Below are positions 11,366 through 23,108 of a stretch of 64,000 nt of DNA, in pieces; within the stretch, counting starts at the first letter, position 1, and every line of letters starts with the position of its first letter. Below the pieces are notes generated by a model that had not been told where the DNA came from, did no database searches, and saw nothing but the letters and a program-made list of their open reading frames with translations. This stretch comes from Chaetomium olivaceum (lineage: Eukaryota > Ascomycota > Sordariomycetes > Sordariales > Chaetomiaceae): NCBI GenBank assembly GCA_039881045.1, contig JAYWVB010000007.1:186001-250000 (forward strand), read 5' to 3'. The position numbers were made by a program, and so were the translations under genes.

Positions 11366-11815
11366 TGCCGTTGGTAATGGGACGTTGCTCGGTGCTGTTG
11401 GTAATGGGACGCTGCTCATGCTTTGCATTGCAAAACAGGCGAGGCTTGAAGGGGAGTGGTTATTGGGGTGGTTGCCTGCAACTTGCAAGTAAAACGTTGA
11501 GGATAAAGCACGAAATCTTGCAGCATAAAGGGCAGGGATGTCAAGGCTTTGGGACCCTGAGGGTAATGGTTGACGAGGAGGTTCTGGAAGGGTAATATCA
11601 TTGTTGATAGCAAGTCCAACGAGAGGGTTTGTTACCTTGATCTGAGTTTGTGGAGGGACAGGTTGATAGTGACTAAATTGAAGTCCTGAAATTGGAGCGA
11701 GATTCAGAGCTCGGGTACGTAAACGTTCTCGGCGACGTCGATCTGCTTGGCGGTCTTGCTCGCGTTTTGCAAGTTGAGCGTCGAGGGGATTCAGGTATTT
11801 CCTTGGTCGGCCCAT
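11318..11815 (-). other. open frame upstream of and fused into the kinase relic
   Basis: A 165-codon frame begins GRPRKYLNPLDAQLAKREQD with a basic, arginine-rich stretch and a proline-rich centre, then runs straight into the first motif of the mevalonate kinase relic before stopping. N-termini of this kind (GRPRKY plus Arg/Gln-rich helix) occur in fungal mobile-element and DNA-binding ORFs, but this is a recollection of style, not a firm match. It also contains an imperfect 30-bp duplication (GTTGGTAATGGGACG twice, 11369-11414). It may mark insertion of the kinase copy into, or capture by, another element. Confidence 0.35.
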
Positions 11816-12652
11816 CCGGAATACTGGAATATTGGTAATCTGGAAATTTTACTTGGGAACCCTTTTCAGTTTTCGCAAAGGATTTCTCTAGCTCCTTCTC
11901 GCGGCCCCATGGGCCATCATGACGGGTGAGCCGGGATCCCTGGTCAAAAGGGTGGTGTGAAAGGGCATCAACTTCTAACCGACTTCGTTTTATCCGTGCA
12001 AACAAAGAGTCTCACATCTGCGTAGATACCTAAGTATTGCAGTTTTCAAATCGCTTCCAAGATCTTACCGAAACGCTCTCTGGCCAATTTTGAGTGATAA
12101 ATCTGTTTTAAAGGGCTCAAGCAAGACCAAAACACAACCCCTTTACCCCATTACCCCGTTGGAGCGAAAGCACCTCGATACCTTAACTGAATATGGCGAG
12201 ATACCTTAATTCCCTTAGTAATCGTCGTTTAAAATAAAGGTAAGGTAGTACGTCCTCGCATCGCAATATCGCTGCGCCTGAATGCCTAGAAACGCCAATA
12301 AAACATCGAGACACATGGCGTTCATTGCAGAATTAAACTATTATTCAGGACTTTCACCTGGCACCCAAGGACGACCTCCGGCAACACGAACCGGCCCGAG
12401 CGTTGTTGTTTCTTCATCCGGAGAACTCCACGAGCTATTAAATTAACGGCACGATCTCCGTAATGTCTTTTGACATCAAAGAGGACGACAGTCGGAGGAA
12501 CCACCTAAGGTACGTACCGTTTTCGGTATGGAATAACCATAACCTGAATGCCCTCTATCTCCCTACCTTACCCAATGGCAACTTCGGGGCTATTTCGACA
12601 AGTCCGATTTCCGGTTACATCATCTAGAAAGGGTTTTACACTGTATTCAATA
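11816..12652. other. intergenic, possible mobile-element debris
   Basis: AT-richer than its neighbours with no gene I can support. A 60-codon minus-strand frame (12504..12322) reads like a protein fragment (VVLFDVKRHYGDRAVNLIA) but matches nothing I recognise. The second copy of the short dispersed repeat lies at about 12525-12625. Confidence 0.4.
12525..12625. repeat. short dispersed repeat, copy 2
   Basis: Counterpart of 9845-9925, here directly downstream of the alpha/beta hydrolase relic. The order of shared blocks is the same, with an extra 16 nt between CCTGAATGC and CCCAATGGCAACT. Confidence 0.5.
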
Positions 12653-13500
12653 CTAAAGCCTCTCAAAGTCGACAGGCAATTTCGCTCCCTTGACCCAAGC
12701 CGCTACCCCTTTCGCAAACAATTCCGGAAACTGCAAGTCCCACGCATGCGCAGCCTCCCTCAATACAACCCCCCTTGACCCATCATCAGGCCATATCTCG
12801 CCCTGTTCCGTCCGCCGGCACCTCAACACATCAGCCGTGTTCTCCATCATCGCGACATCATCCCCTTTCGCCCCGCGACAAACAAAGTCCGCACCCTCAA
12901 CCGCCGCACGTCGTCCAAAGTGAAGGTCAAGATCCACGTGAACATATCCTGGACCAGGTCCCAGGTGATGTTTTCCCTCAACGCCGCCACCAACTCGTCA
13001 CTCTGCTTCAGGCCCACCTGCGACGTGTGATACCGGTACACCCAGTCCGGCAGCCAACACAGCATCAGCTTCATGCTGTAATACGTGAACGTCGTCCAGC
13101 GCGCCATGAACAGGCGTTTCCCAACCAGTGGAGTCGCGCCCGTGACAAACAGCGAGAGAACCAGGCCCGGCTGGTCCAGCGCGAGGCACTGCGCGATGTA
13201 GCCGCCCATGGAGACGCCGACGACGTGGGCTTTTCCGCCATGGGCGTGGGAGCGGATGAGCTGGGCGACATGCCAGGCTGAGTGTTCGGTCGTGCCCGGT
13301 GTGATGTGGCGGGACGCGGAATGCAACGGGAGGTCGGGGAGGAGGAGGTGGAAGTTGGACAGATGGGGGATGACCAGTGCGAATTCGAGACGGCAGGTGA
13401 AGCCACCGTGGAGGAGGATGACGGTTGTGGGCTTGTCGTCGTTTAGTGAGGTGAAGGATAGTGATGTGGTGGGTGGCTCTGCTGGTGAGAGCGACGCCAT
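12653..13500 (-). pseudogene. alpha/beta hydrolase with one frameshift
   Basis: From the ATG at 13500 the frame encodes an alpha/beta-hydrolase fold: TTVILLHGGFTCRLEF (HGG oxyanion loop), HLLLPDLPLH, the nucleophile elbow GVSMGG with its Ser, and a lid region with Trp/Tyr-rich helices. At about 12870, within GGGGCGAAAGGGG, the frame must shift by one base. It then reads KGDDVAMMENTADVLRC and HAWDLQFPELFA, which holds the expected catalytic His, and ends at 12653. With one base added the protein would be about 282 residues, the normal length, so this is either a recent pseudogene or a sequence error in a G run. Substrate unknown. The ATG follows a short spacer from the preceding gap, with no upstream in-frame alternative that adds homology. 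Confidence 0.75.
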
Positions 13501-14120
13501 GGCGAAGGTTCAATTCGAGGTGGAGACAGGTACGAATATTGGACTTTTACAATGGTTTAGTGAATCTCAAAAGAGTAAATTTTAAGAAGACTAAAGCTAC
13601 AAGTGACAAGAAGGTTGGATATGACGCGTGCGTAAATATATATGTATGCTTTGATTTTGGTGATTTCCTTCATTCAGGGGTTGTGTAACCGAGCGGCTCG
13701 GGCTGCCTTCGGTGTCCGGGAGCGACCCGAACATGTGTCGTTGGAATTCACTCCGTCATGGCGCCAAGGTGGGTCCGACTACAGGACTTACACATGTCCA
13801 TCATCACAATCTGCCAAGCCTTTGTAAGGCAGAACTACTGGAACATGCGGGCACAACGGGATCTGTTCTGGCTTTACGGAATAGATGTCCGAGATGACTT
13901 TGGTCGGCCGTGGGTGGGTGATGGATCGAGATGGCTAGGTACCTAGGCAATACAATACTGGGCTTGAATGAAACAGGGCGCTCTATTACCACAGTGGATG
14001 AATCAGGTACTCTGACGGGAAGCTCAGAAGGCCCCTGGAATGATTGAATGCTTCCTTTTGGAAAATCTCCATAACTTGAACAAATGTTATCAATACATGA
14101 CGGCGATATCATAGACCTCT
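13501..14120. other. intergenic region
   Basis: No recognised gene. Contains CTAGGTACCTAGG at 13935-13947. It holds the promoter of the minus-strand hydrolase and the 3' flank of the chitinase-subtilase gene. Confidence 0.5.
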
Positions 14121-17100
14121 CTATGCCTCCCCCCACGAGCAAAGCATAACAAGTTTATACATGGGGTTGTCAAAAACACCACAGGCCTTGATACCCCCGA
14201 AGATCGGATCATCGTCGAGCTGCGCCGCCTGGCACGTTTCCCACCAGTCGGGATTCGTCCCCTCACACTCGACACGGCCGGGGGCGCCGCGCCCAGCGTT
14301 CTCGTACCGACAAGTACGACCGTGGGCTTTGAACGAACCGAGGTCCGATCCCGGGTACTCGGGGTCCTGCAGGGTCGCGCCCGAGTCCGTCTTCTCGAAG
14401 ACGCTGCGGTCGTTGCAGTAGTCGGTGCCCGCGTCGCCCTCGAACACGGACCAGTAGCGGGACCAGGACGGCGGGCCCATGCCGCTTGACGTGGTCAGCT
14501 CGCTAAAGTAGATGGCTACCCAGCGCCGCGACGACGGCTCGCTGGGCGTCGGCGTTGGCGGTGCCGGCGTCGAGGTGGCAGCGCACATTGAGCTCGTCAC
14601 GCACACGATGTGGCCACCGCCGGGCGCCGCGCAACGCGTGTAGGTTCGCGTGGACGCGCAGTTGGTCGGCCAGGAGCTGTCGTCGGGTAGCTCGGGGAGG
14701 TCGGGAGGCGGGCTGGTGGTGGTTCCCCCGCCGGGGACCGTGGTCGAGGCGGTCACCGGCGGTCGCACGCTTGAGGAGGCCGGAGGCGCGGGACGAGTGG
14801 TGGTGCTGGGCAACCGCGTCGGCTCGGTGAAGTGCGGCGGCTGGCCTGTCCTGTTGGGCCGGCACCACCAGTCTGTGCAGTATGTGCCACAATTCGCTGT
14901 GCACGTTGGCGACGGCGGGCCGCTGAGATAGGTGGCTGTCTTGGCCGGACCGAGTTGATCGCCTAGGCCCCCATCGCCGCCGCCGCCTCCACCATCTCCA
15001 TCTCCACCATCTCCACCTCCACCATCGCCGGGTAGGAGAGGGCAGTTGCCGCCGCTCTGCCGCCTGACACGAGCTGATCTACCCGCCCTCTTCACACCTC
15101 GCTTCTTGGTGATGGGGATCGTATCGCAGGATTCGTCTAGATCATCAATGGAGATGTCCTCTAGGTCGCGGTTAAGGTCAATGTCGGGGCAGCCCTCGGC
15201 TTCGCTATCGAGGAGACACGACGTGTCGTCGTCGAGCTGGCCATTCCACACGGTTGGCACGACCCACGAGAACACATTGCCGTTGCTCGCCACATAGGGT
15301 TCTTCTGGCTGTGCGTACGGTTTAATCTGGACGGTCCGGCTGAGGGCCTTCAGCGTCTTCTTGACCACTTCAGGGTCGTCCAATGGACTCTCCTCCCCGG
15401 GCTCGTAAAAGGTACCGCGGTAGTAGGCCACGAGCCCCGCGACTAGCGGCCCCGAATATGATGTCCCGTCGAGCGTTTGCAGCGACTGGTCGATCCCATG
15501 GGGCCCGGCCACGAGGACTTCCTTGCCGGGCGCCCAGACCATATCATGGCCCATGCGGGAGTACATGGCCTGCCGGCTCTGCTTGTCAGACGCGCCAACC
15601 AAGATGATATTCGGGATAGTTGTCGCTAGGGTCTGTGGAAGCTGCTCGACGGGAGTTAGACGGTACATGTCGTCGTTGTCGGCGTTCCCCGAAGACATAA
15701 CGACCGCAATGTTCTGATCATCGATGGCCTTGAAGATGTAGCCTACCAAACGCGTCAGCAAGGGAAGAGCAACCAAGAATGAGAGGGAGTAGAACGGAGC
15801 AATGCGTTTTCTTACCAATCAGATCAATCACGTCAGCCCACCCCTGCGGCGGGTCTTGAAACGACCATGTAATGAGCACAACGGACCGTCCCTCAGTGCC
15901 GCGACTGCTGATGTGCTCCAGGGTGTCCAGAAGCGCCTCTATGAGCATAAGATTCGAACCTCCCGTCGCTATTCCTGAGTTGAGACGTTTGCCCCTGATT
16001 TGAGTCTATGACGCGTTAGTGTGTTTGGGTAGTTTTCGGGGTCAAACCTTGACCGTCCTCCAGTGCCATTGCCTTCCACCCTCACCCTCCCATGAGAAGA
16101 GGCGGGGTTGTTGGAATTATGTGAGTCTGGGACGGGTGTCCTGCGTCCAGGAGGCAGAGAAAAGGGGGAAAATCAAGAGGAAAGTTCACGTACGCCAACA
16201 AGTGTAACCTTTCCCATGCCGCAGACGCCATTCAATTGACCCGCGACAAGTGAAGCAGCGCCCGTGGCGTGCTCTGGATCCGCGGCGAGATCATTATACC
16301 ATGCCCCGTACTCCCGAGGCGTGCGAAGAAACTCGATGGTGGCGCCACTCGCTGCCAAGGACTAAAGAATGTCAGTAACTTGATTCGGAATGCTGACTGA
16401 AAAGGGCTGAAACCTACCGGGTGGGTTGCATCAAACTGGTTCTCAACCACATAGACATACTGCCCCTGACACTCGGAGTCGTCGCGCTGATACTTGTAGT
16501 TGCGCGTCCAAAGGTTCAGCCACCGACCGGAGCCGGCGTTGATGTTTCTTCTCGGCGGCACGCTGATGTAACCCAAGGCCCAGTGTGGTTTCCAATCCAC
16601 CACTCCGTCTCTCTTGTTGAGCGTGTCTTGGTCCTCAGGCTCTGACCTTGTGTCGTTGAAGACGGGGGCTGGGTCGAATGAAGCGGCGTGGGACCCGGGT
16701 GCCGATCGTTTACTAGTAGGTGTGGGCCCTTCCCGGGGCATGATATGGCAACCCGCGAACTGAACGTGGTGAGAATTAGCTGTTAGTGTCTGTACATCTG
16801 TCTGGGAAAGATAGCGAGAAAAAGGATGAGGGTAACACAAAAAAGGAGACATACAAAGCCTGTCGCAGTCAACGTTCGCAAATAGTCGCGGCGGATCTGG
16901 GTGAGGTAGACGAAGCCGACGATGTAAAAGGGTTCGGAGATCTCGACAACGGTGTATTCCTCGTACTTCCTCGGGTTTGCGTTCCGTTCACTCTCAATCA
17001 GTTGCTTCCATACATCGGCCTTGGCCTCGTCGAGACGGTCCTTCGCGGTGCAGAAGGCGTCGACCAGCCTGGGGTCCTCACACTGGTCCCCGTCGGCGCG

Positions 17101-20100
17101 TATACCTAACGGAGCGCCAAGGACGGTGACGGCGGCGTTGTGAATAGCGTCCATTCCTTCGTCGCCACCATTGGCACTGCTTCCCGAGTCGTCCTGATGC
17201 GCGGCCGCTGCTGAGATTGCATCGTCAAACCGGCGAACCAACGGTGTGGGCGCACTGCAGGCTGTCACGCTGGTGGCGATGGTCGCGTCGGTGATGGCGC
17301 AGCCCAGAATAGGGAACTCGCTAGAGAAGGTGCGAGTTGTGGTTGTTCGGACGGTTCCCTCGGTGGTCGTCGTGCCGTACGAAGTCGATTCGATGGTCAA
17401 TGTGGCCGTGGTGACCTCGCAGGGAGTCGGTTTTGCAGGCTCCGACGGGAATTCGCCGCCGGGACCGATGGTCATCTTGGGCCACGGCGGAAGGCAGGGA
17501 AGAGGCCCCGGGCATTGTATCTTCCAACCCGGCGGCAGTTTGAGGAGGCTTACCGGCGGAGGGCCGGGGCCAATGCCGCCGGGAGGTAGGACAATATCCC
17601 ACCAGTCGACTTTGATGTTGAGATCGAGCCACGAAATGCAAATGAAGAAAAACCACGAGGTGCAACGCACGCGGGTGCCGCCGGGCGGCGGAGGCTTGCT
17701 AGGGTCGATCACGGGCTCAATGGATGCCGTGGGGTCAACCGGGAATGGAGTGGTGCTATCCGGTGGTGGTGGCGGCGACTCAGAATCTTGTAAAAAAGGG
17801 GGCACGACTTCATCGTCGTCGTCGACATCGGGCTTCGGAGTCGCAGTCGGCGGCGGCACCCACGGCCAGTCTGTGGCCGCTGACGGTATGGAAGTCACCG
17901 GGACTCCTCCTGTTTGGTTCTGCCCGGGTCCGGGCTCTCCACCGCCACCTCCGGTTTCTACACCGCCGCCTAGAGGAGGGGGCAAGACGGTCCTCGTTGT
18001 GGTCTGACCGTTTTCTCCTGTCACGACTACTCTGGCCGGCGGCGGCTGGAAGCTGGGCCGAAGAGTCATGACTTCGCCTGGCTGCTGCTCGGCGCTGATG
18101 TAGTGGTTGAAGAAGTCGATGACGGTGATGGTGGTGGTCACCTCCGTGGGAACAACAACGACGGTCGTCGTGGTGGTCCCTACCTCGAGTGTGGCCGAGT
18201 AAGGTGGGATGGTGACAACCTTGGGCTCGCTCAGGGTGCTCGGCGGGAAGACCATGACGCACGGCGCTGGGCACTGCGCCGTGGGCTCCTGGAACACCTC
18301 AGAGCCGACGTAAACGACATCTCCATACGTCTCGTCGTCCGAGTTGCCCGACCCCGTCACCTGGAAGTCGATGCTCCAGACCATGGTGCCTCCGAAACAT
18401 CGGGAGTCGGCCCAGGCCTTCTTGGCGGCAAAGGTCTCCTCGTCGTCGTAACCAATCCATTGGTCGTCCCAAGTGATTTGCTTCATCATGGAATCGGCAA
18501 GGTATTGCGGTGTAAGGCCTTTGCGCTTGATCAGCTGCTGGATTTCGAGCAGCGACATAACCCCTTTCGAGTTGGTACACGGAGCCGGGTCGCTGGCACC
18601 GGAAAACGGACAAAGCAACTGATTGCAGGTCGGGTCGGCCAGGGTATATCCGCGGCCGTACATGGCGAGGCCGAAGTTGATTTTGGCAGGGTCGAGACCA
18701 TCGAACCACAAAGGCACGGTATTATTTGCGATCTCGCGAATATCGGCCTGGCCGCGCACCTTCTTGCCCAGCGTCAGGACGTCCGAGTCCCACGAGCCGT
18801 GGAGATCGTAGGCCATAAAACCAAAGAAATCGACGTAGGGCTCCATACCCTTGGGGTCGAACCAGCGCAGATACCAATAGTCAGGGGCCAGGGTCAGGCT
18901 GATGCCGTAGGCGTTGCCATAGGCTGCGCGCATTTCCTTGACAAGTAAAACGAGATTCTTGGTATCATCGAGCCCATTGCCACCTCGGCTGGCGTCTCCG
19001 GGGTACTCCCAGTCCAGGTCGACGCCCTGGAATCCGTACTCGTCCATATACTCCTTAACCGAGTTGATAAAAGCGGCGCGGCGGGCCTTTGTGGCGCAGA
19101 CATCGCTCCACGTGGTGTGCGTGGGCGTGCCCGGGTCGCTGAAGTCGAAGCCACCGATGGCAATCCAGGTCTGAAGGCCGTCCTTGGCCAGGCCCGTAAA
19201 CTCGCGCATCATGGCCGGGTCGTCAGCATGGGCCGCTGCAATCCGGTATGTAGCCGGGTCAATGGAAGCGAACGAGTAGAATAGATGGGTGTAGCCCGTC
19301 GTGTTGAGATCGCGCGGGGAGACCTTGTTGCAGACGCGGTTGCGCACATTCCACGACTGGTAATAACCCACCATACGCCCATTGGTGCTACCGCCCCCGT
19401 ACGGACACGACGGCGCACCAGAGATGTAGCACGAACCGTACCCGGCCTGGCAGGGCAATGTGCCGCGGAGAGGATCGGCATTGTGGCAAAATTCAGTTGT
19501 AGTCTGCTCCATCATCAGCCGTGATTCCCGAGGTTACTATGTAAAGTCCGGAGGAGGGACATTGGTAATTACTCACACCACACCAACCCATGGCCGAGCA
19601 ACAAAGCTTCAAGCCGCACGGCATTTCGCCATTCTCGCTATACTCGCCGCACATGGCTTTAGCGTTGCACTGAGACAGACACCCATCGCCGCAGAAGTCC
19701 GGACCGAAGCCGCAAATATGGTCCTTGCCGCAGCAGCTGCCATCGATACACGGGCCGTCGTCACAACGCAGAGGGCCATCGCGTTTTGCTAGGCTGACGT
19801 TGTGGTGGGCGCTTCGCGCGGCCAGGAACGATGACCGGCCCGACAGGTCGCTCAGCTCGGCAGGCGAGGACGGGGCAAAGGCCGGGGACAAGAGAGGGTT
19901 AGGAGGCGCTCTGGTCGGGTTCTGGTGGGTTGGGCCCTGGTGAGCAATCGGAACGACGTGAATAGTTGCATCAGGTCGCTGCTCCCGAGGAAAAGGCCAC
20001 CGTCGTGGATGTTGGCGGAAGGTGTCTTGTTGATGCCCCGGAGTGGTGGTATACAGAATGGGTAGTAGGCAAAGAACGAGAAGCGAAACAGCAACGAGCC

Positions 20101-20137
20101 ACCAGGGAGGAGCCCGTGTGATAGCTACTCGCGCCAT
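14121..20137 (-). CDS. CBM18 - GH18 chitinase - linker - subtilisin-like (S8) fusion protein
   Basis: Model complement(join(14121..15742,15816..16005,16194..16361,16418..16759,16855..19503,19577..20137)), 1,843 aa; all five introns have GT-AG ends and keep the frame. Residues 13-31 form a signal-anchor, followed by a Cys-rich chitin-binding (CBM18) region with CCSAMGWCG. The GH18 barrel spans about 230-570, with GVDLDWEYP (catalytic Glu at about 350) and GTMVWSIDF. Then come CPAPCVMVFPPSTLSE, a Thr/Pro-rich linker and a Trp-rich block. The S8 domain follows: VYVVENQFDATHP (Asp region, Asp replaced by Glu), EHATGAASLVAG (His), VMSSGN (oxyanion Asn) and DGTSYSGPLVAG (Ser at about 1398). After KR-rich sites and Gly-rich linkers a Cys-containing C-terminal domain ends the protein. 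The splice TATGF/FAGCH directly links the two enzymes. Probably secreted or surface-exposed and acting on chitin; the role of the protease module is inferred. The divergent neighbour is a multi-CBM18 gene. Confidence 0.85.
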
Positions 20138-21192
20138 CTTAATGGCTTGTCACCTTGCTAACGGCGTAGTGTCTCTGCCGACCTGAGATGGCACTGATGG
20201 CAGGAAGACAGTCTACGGGTCTTATATAACACATGACATGGCAGTGGTGGTGGCGACATAGCCTACAAAAGCGGCACCCCAGGAGTGTCATGGCCATGCC
20301 TAGGCCCATGTCTGTATAATTTGATAATGGTAACGGCGTTTTGGTGTGATAACGATATGGTCCACCATCCATCCTATGCGGGATTTTGGAGAATTTCGCT
20401 GTGGAGTGGTCAAACTCCGCTTTTGCCTTTCTATGTTGCACACCATCGTATTAGTGTCGGGTGTTAGTGCTGAGGTAAGAATGTCTCCTCTTGCATTTTT
20501 TGAATACTGACGAAGAACCTCGGCTGTCTGGGTGCGAATGATGAATGGTCTAGACCTGGCTGAGCTGAAGGATGCCTTTTTTGGTTGAGTGGTGGTGGAC
20601 CCTGAGCGGACCGTTCCTCCAGGCGAGTCCTTGGCAGGGGCGCGCCCTCCGCAATGTGGATAGAATTTAAACAATACAAGTAAGCGCTGTCCCTCTTTCG
20701 ATCGTTTTGACCGTGCCATGGAGTCCCCGACTCCCCGCAACAAGAGCCCAAGGGTGAGCAAGACCCTAATGCGGAAGTTGTAACGACCCACCGACCCTTG
20801 CCATCATCATTAACACCATTTCATCTCGGCACCGTAGCAGTGCAGAATATCATTGACTCTAGGCATCGATAGCGTCGGGTGAGACGCAGGCAGAAATCCA
20901 CACCCAAAAACATTCCGTCGGCAAAATACCGTATACGCACCAGTCAGCGACTGGAAAGATGGATCATGGCCCGGGGATCCACCATCAATCCATCAGCCAT
21001 GCTAGTATCAGACCCGTCACGGTCCGCGGCAAACATCACCGACCCCACTGAGTCTCGCAAGAGACAGGTTGGGTTAAGCTGGGTTAGTTATTATGGCTGA
21101 CTGTCCGCTCCTGTGCGGTCGGCCTCCAGGAGCGACGTCCATCCGTCAATCTCGGCCAACCTAACCCAACACATCACGATACCTTATTCATA
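20138..21192. promoter_or_regulatory. shared divergent promoter region of chitinase-subtilase and CBM18 genes
   Basis: 1,055 bp between the two start codons, transcribed outward on both sides. Open frames inside are short and unsupported. Head-to-head placement of a modular chitinase and a chitin-binding protein suggests co-regulation; no specific transcription-factor site is claimed. Confidence 0.5.
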
Positions 21193-23108
21193 ATGGTATT
21201 TCGGCGGGTAGCATTCAGTCTTGTCGGTCTCCTGCTCTCAGGCCACGCCGTCGTGTTGGCCCAGACCGCCAGTAGCCCTCCGGCGTGGCAGACAGGTTCC
21301 ATCACTGAAGATGGCACATGCGGTCCAAATAGTGTGGGAAAGTGGGTGTGCACGCCTACATGGGGCGCATGCTGCGGCGCTGATGGCCTCTGCGGTCGCA
21401 AAGAAGCCTGCGGAACTGGATGGTATGCCTCATCGTCCCGCTCCTAGTTACGTGTGCTAGTACTTGACAGTATACTAACTCCAATGCAGCCAACCCAGCT
21501 ACGGCAACTGCAATGCTCCGCCGTGGACGGGAACTCCCTCGCCCGACGGCTCATGCGGCGGCACTTCGCTGTACAACTGCACGGGCTCTGCCTTCGGCGC
21601 GTGCTGCTCCTCAGGGGGGCGGTGCGGAGACGCGGCAAGCCACTGCGGGACGGGTTGCCAGTCGCTCTTCGGCACTTGTCCGCCGAGCAATGTGACGACC
21701 GATGGCTCGTGCGGCAGCGCCAACGGCGGTAAGGTGTGCACCGGCGCGGGGTTCGGCGACTGCTGCTCGGCGAGCGGTTACTGCGGCAACTCAACCGCCC
21801 ACTGCGGCTCCGGCTGCCAGTCGCCCTTCGGCACCTGCTCTGCCCCTTCCAATGTCTCCAGCGATGGAAGCTGCGGGGCCAACGGCAAAATTTGCACAGG
21901 GTCGGGCTTCGGCGATTGCTGTTCGGCACAAGGTTACTGCGGGGGCACGACTGGCCATTGCGGCGCCGGATGCCAGGCCAGTTTTGGCACGTGCAGCGGT
22001 GGGAGCGGGAGCATATCGACCGACGGAGAATGTGGCTCAAGGAATGGAAAGACGTGCAAGGGCTCGGCATTTGGAGACTGTTGCTCCGCTAACGGTTTCT
22101 GTGGCGGCACGACGGATCACTGCGGCGCCGGCTGCCAGTCGACATTTGGCACCTGCTCCACCCCTTCCAACATCTCTAGCGATGGCCGATGCGGTGCTAA
22201 TGGAAAGACCTGCACCGGCTCTACCTTTGGGACCTGTTGTTCCTCCGGCGGCTACTGTGGCAGCACAACCGATAATTGCGCTGCTGGGTGCCAATCTGGC
22301 TTCGGCACTTGCAACACCGGGAGCGGGAGTATCTCGACTGATGGAAACTGCGGTACCAAGAACGGCAAGTCTTGTACAGGCTCTGGGTTTGGCACATGTT
22401 GTTCGTCTGGCGGTTACTGCGGCAACACGACAGATCATTGTGGTGCTGGGTGCCAGTCCGGCTTCGGGACTTGCAGCAGCGGTAGTGGTAGCATTTCGAC
22501 CGACGGACAGTGTGGTACTAAGAACGGAAAGACCTGCACCGGGTCCGGCTTCGGTAACTGCTGCTCTTCCGGTGGCTACTGCGGCAGCACGACAGATCAT
22601 TGCACTGCTGGGTGCCAGTCAGGCTTTGGCACGTGTAGCAGCGGAAGCAACACCATCTCAACCGATGGTAAGTGCGGATCGAACGGCAAAACATGCGTCG
22701 GCTCCGCCTTTGGCACTTGCTGCTCGAGCGGGGGCAACTGCGGTAGCACAGCGAACCACTGTGGCCAGGGATGGTTAGTACTAGTTTCTTCCCCTTTGAC
22801 TTACTTCTGAATACTGGCGGTGGGCAAGGTGACTGACGATACATGCCTGTGAACAGCCAAAGGAGCTTTTCGAGCTCGTGCATTACGACCAACATCCCCT
22901 CAGTTGACGGTAGCTGCGGCTCCAGCAAGGGCGGTTTGACCTGCAACGGAGGGGACTTTAACAATCAGTGCTGTAGCTCTGGCGGCTTTTGTGGGACGAC
23001 GACTGCCCACTGCGGTACCGGGTGGTAAGTTCTTCGGTGCCTCTGCGTACAATTTGCAGATACTAATCCATCTGAAATAGTCAAAAGGGATATGGTCGTT
23101 GTAGCTAA
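21193..23108 (+). CDS. secreted protein of ten tandem CBM18 (hevein-type chitin-binding) modules
   Basis: Model join(21193..21422,21490..22773,22857..23024,23081..23108), 569 aa, all junctions in phase 2. A signal peptide (residues 1-23) is followed by ten modules of about 46 residues, each of the form DG.CG...C.GS.FG.CCS..GYCG.T..HCG.GCQ..FGTC, with the eight cysteines of the type 1 chitin-binding fold. Modules 1, 9 and 10 each end in G-W with an intron splitting the next Cys codon, so these modules are exon-delimited while 2-9 sit in one exon, evidence of internal amplification. No catalytic domain is present. Such proteins bind chitin and may protect hyphal walls or sequester chitin fragments, as known for other CBM18 and LysM proteins; here the role is inferred from the divergent chitinase gene. 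Confidence 0.92.

Noticed and set aside
15940..15960. GATTCGAACCTCC, resembling a tRNA T-loop complement.
   Set aside because: It lies within an S8 exon of the chitinase-subtilase gene and no cloverleaf can be formed around it.
17246..18948. Long plus-strand open frames opposite the chitinase exon.
   Set aside because: They are antisense to an unbroken GH18-linker coding exon with clear domain motifs and have no domain of their own.
20300..20791. 163-codon minus-strand frame between the chitinase and CBM18 genes.
   Set aside because: Composition is not protein-like, there is no signal or domain, and it lies in the expected promoter region.
22037..22600. Ala/Arg-rich minus-strand frame inside the CBM18 gene.
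   Set aside because: It is a shadow of the repetitive Cys/Gly-rich coding exon on the plus strand.
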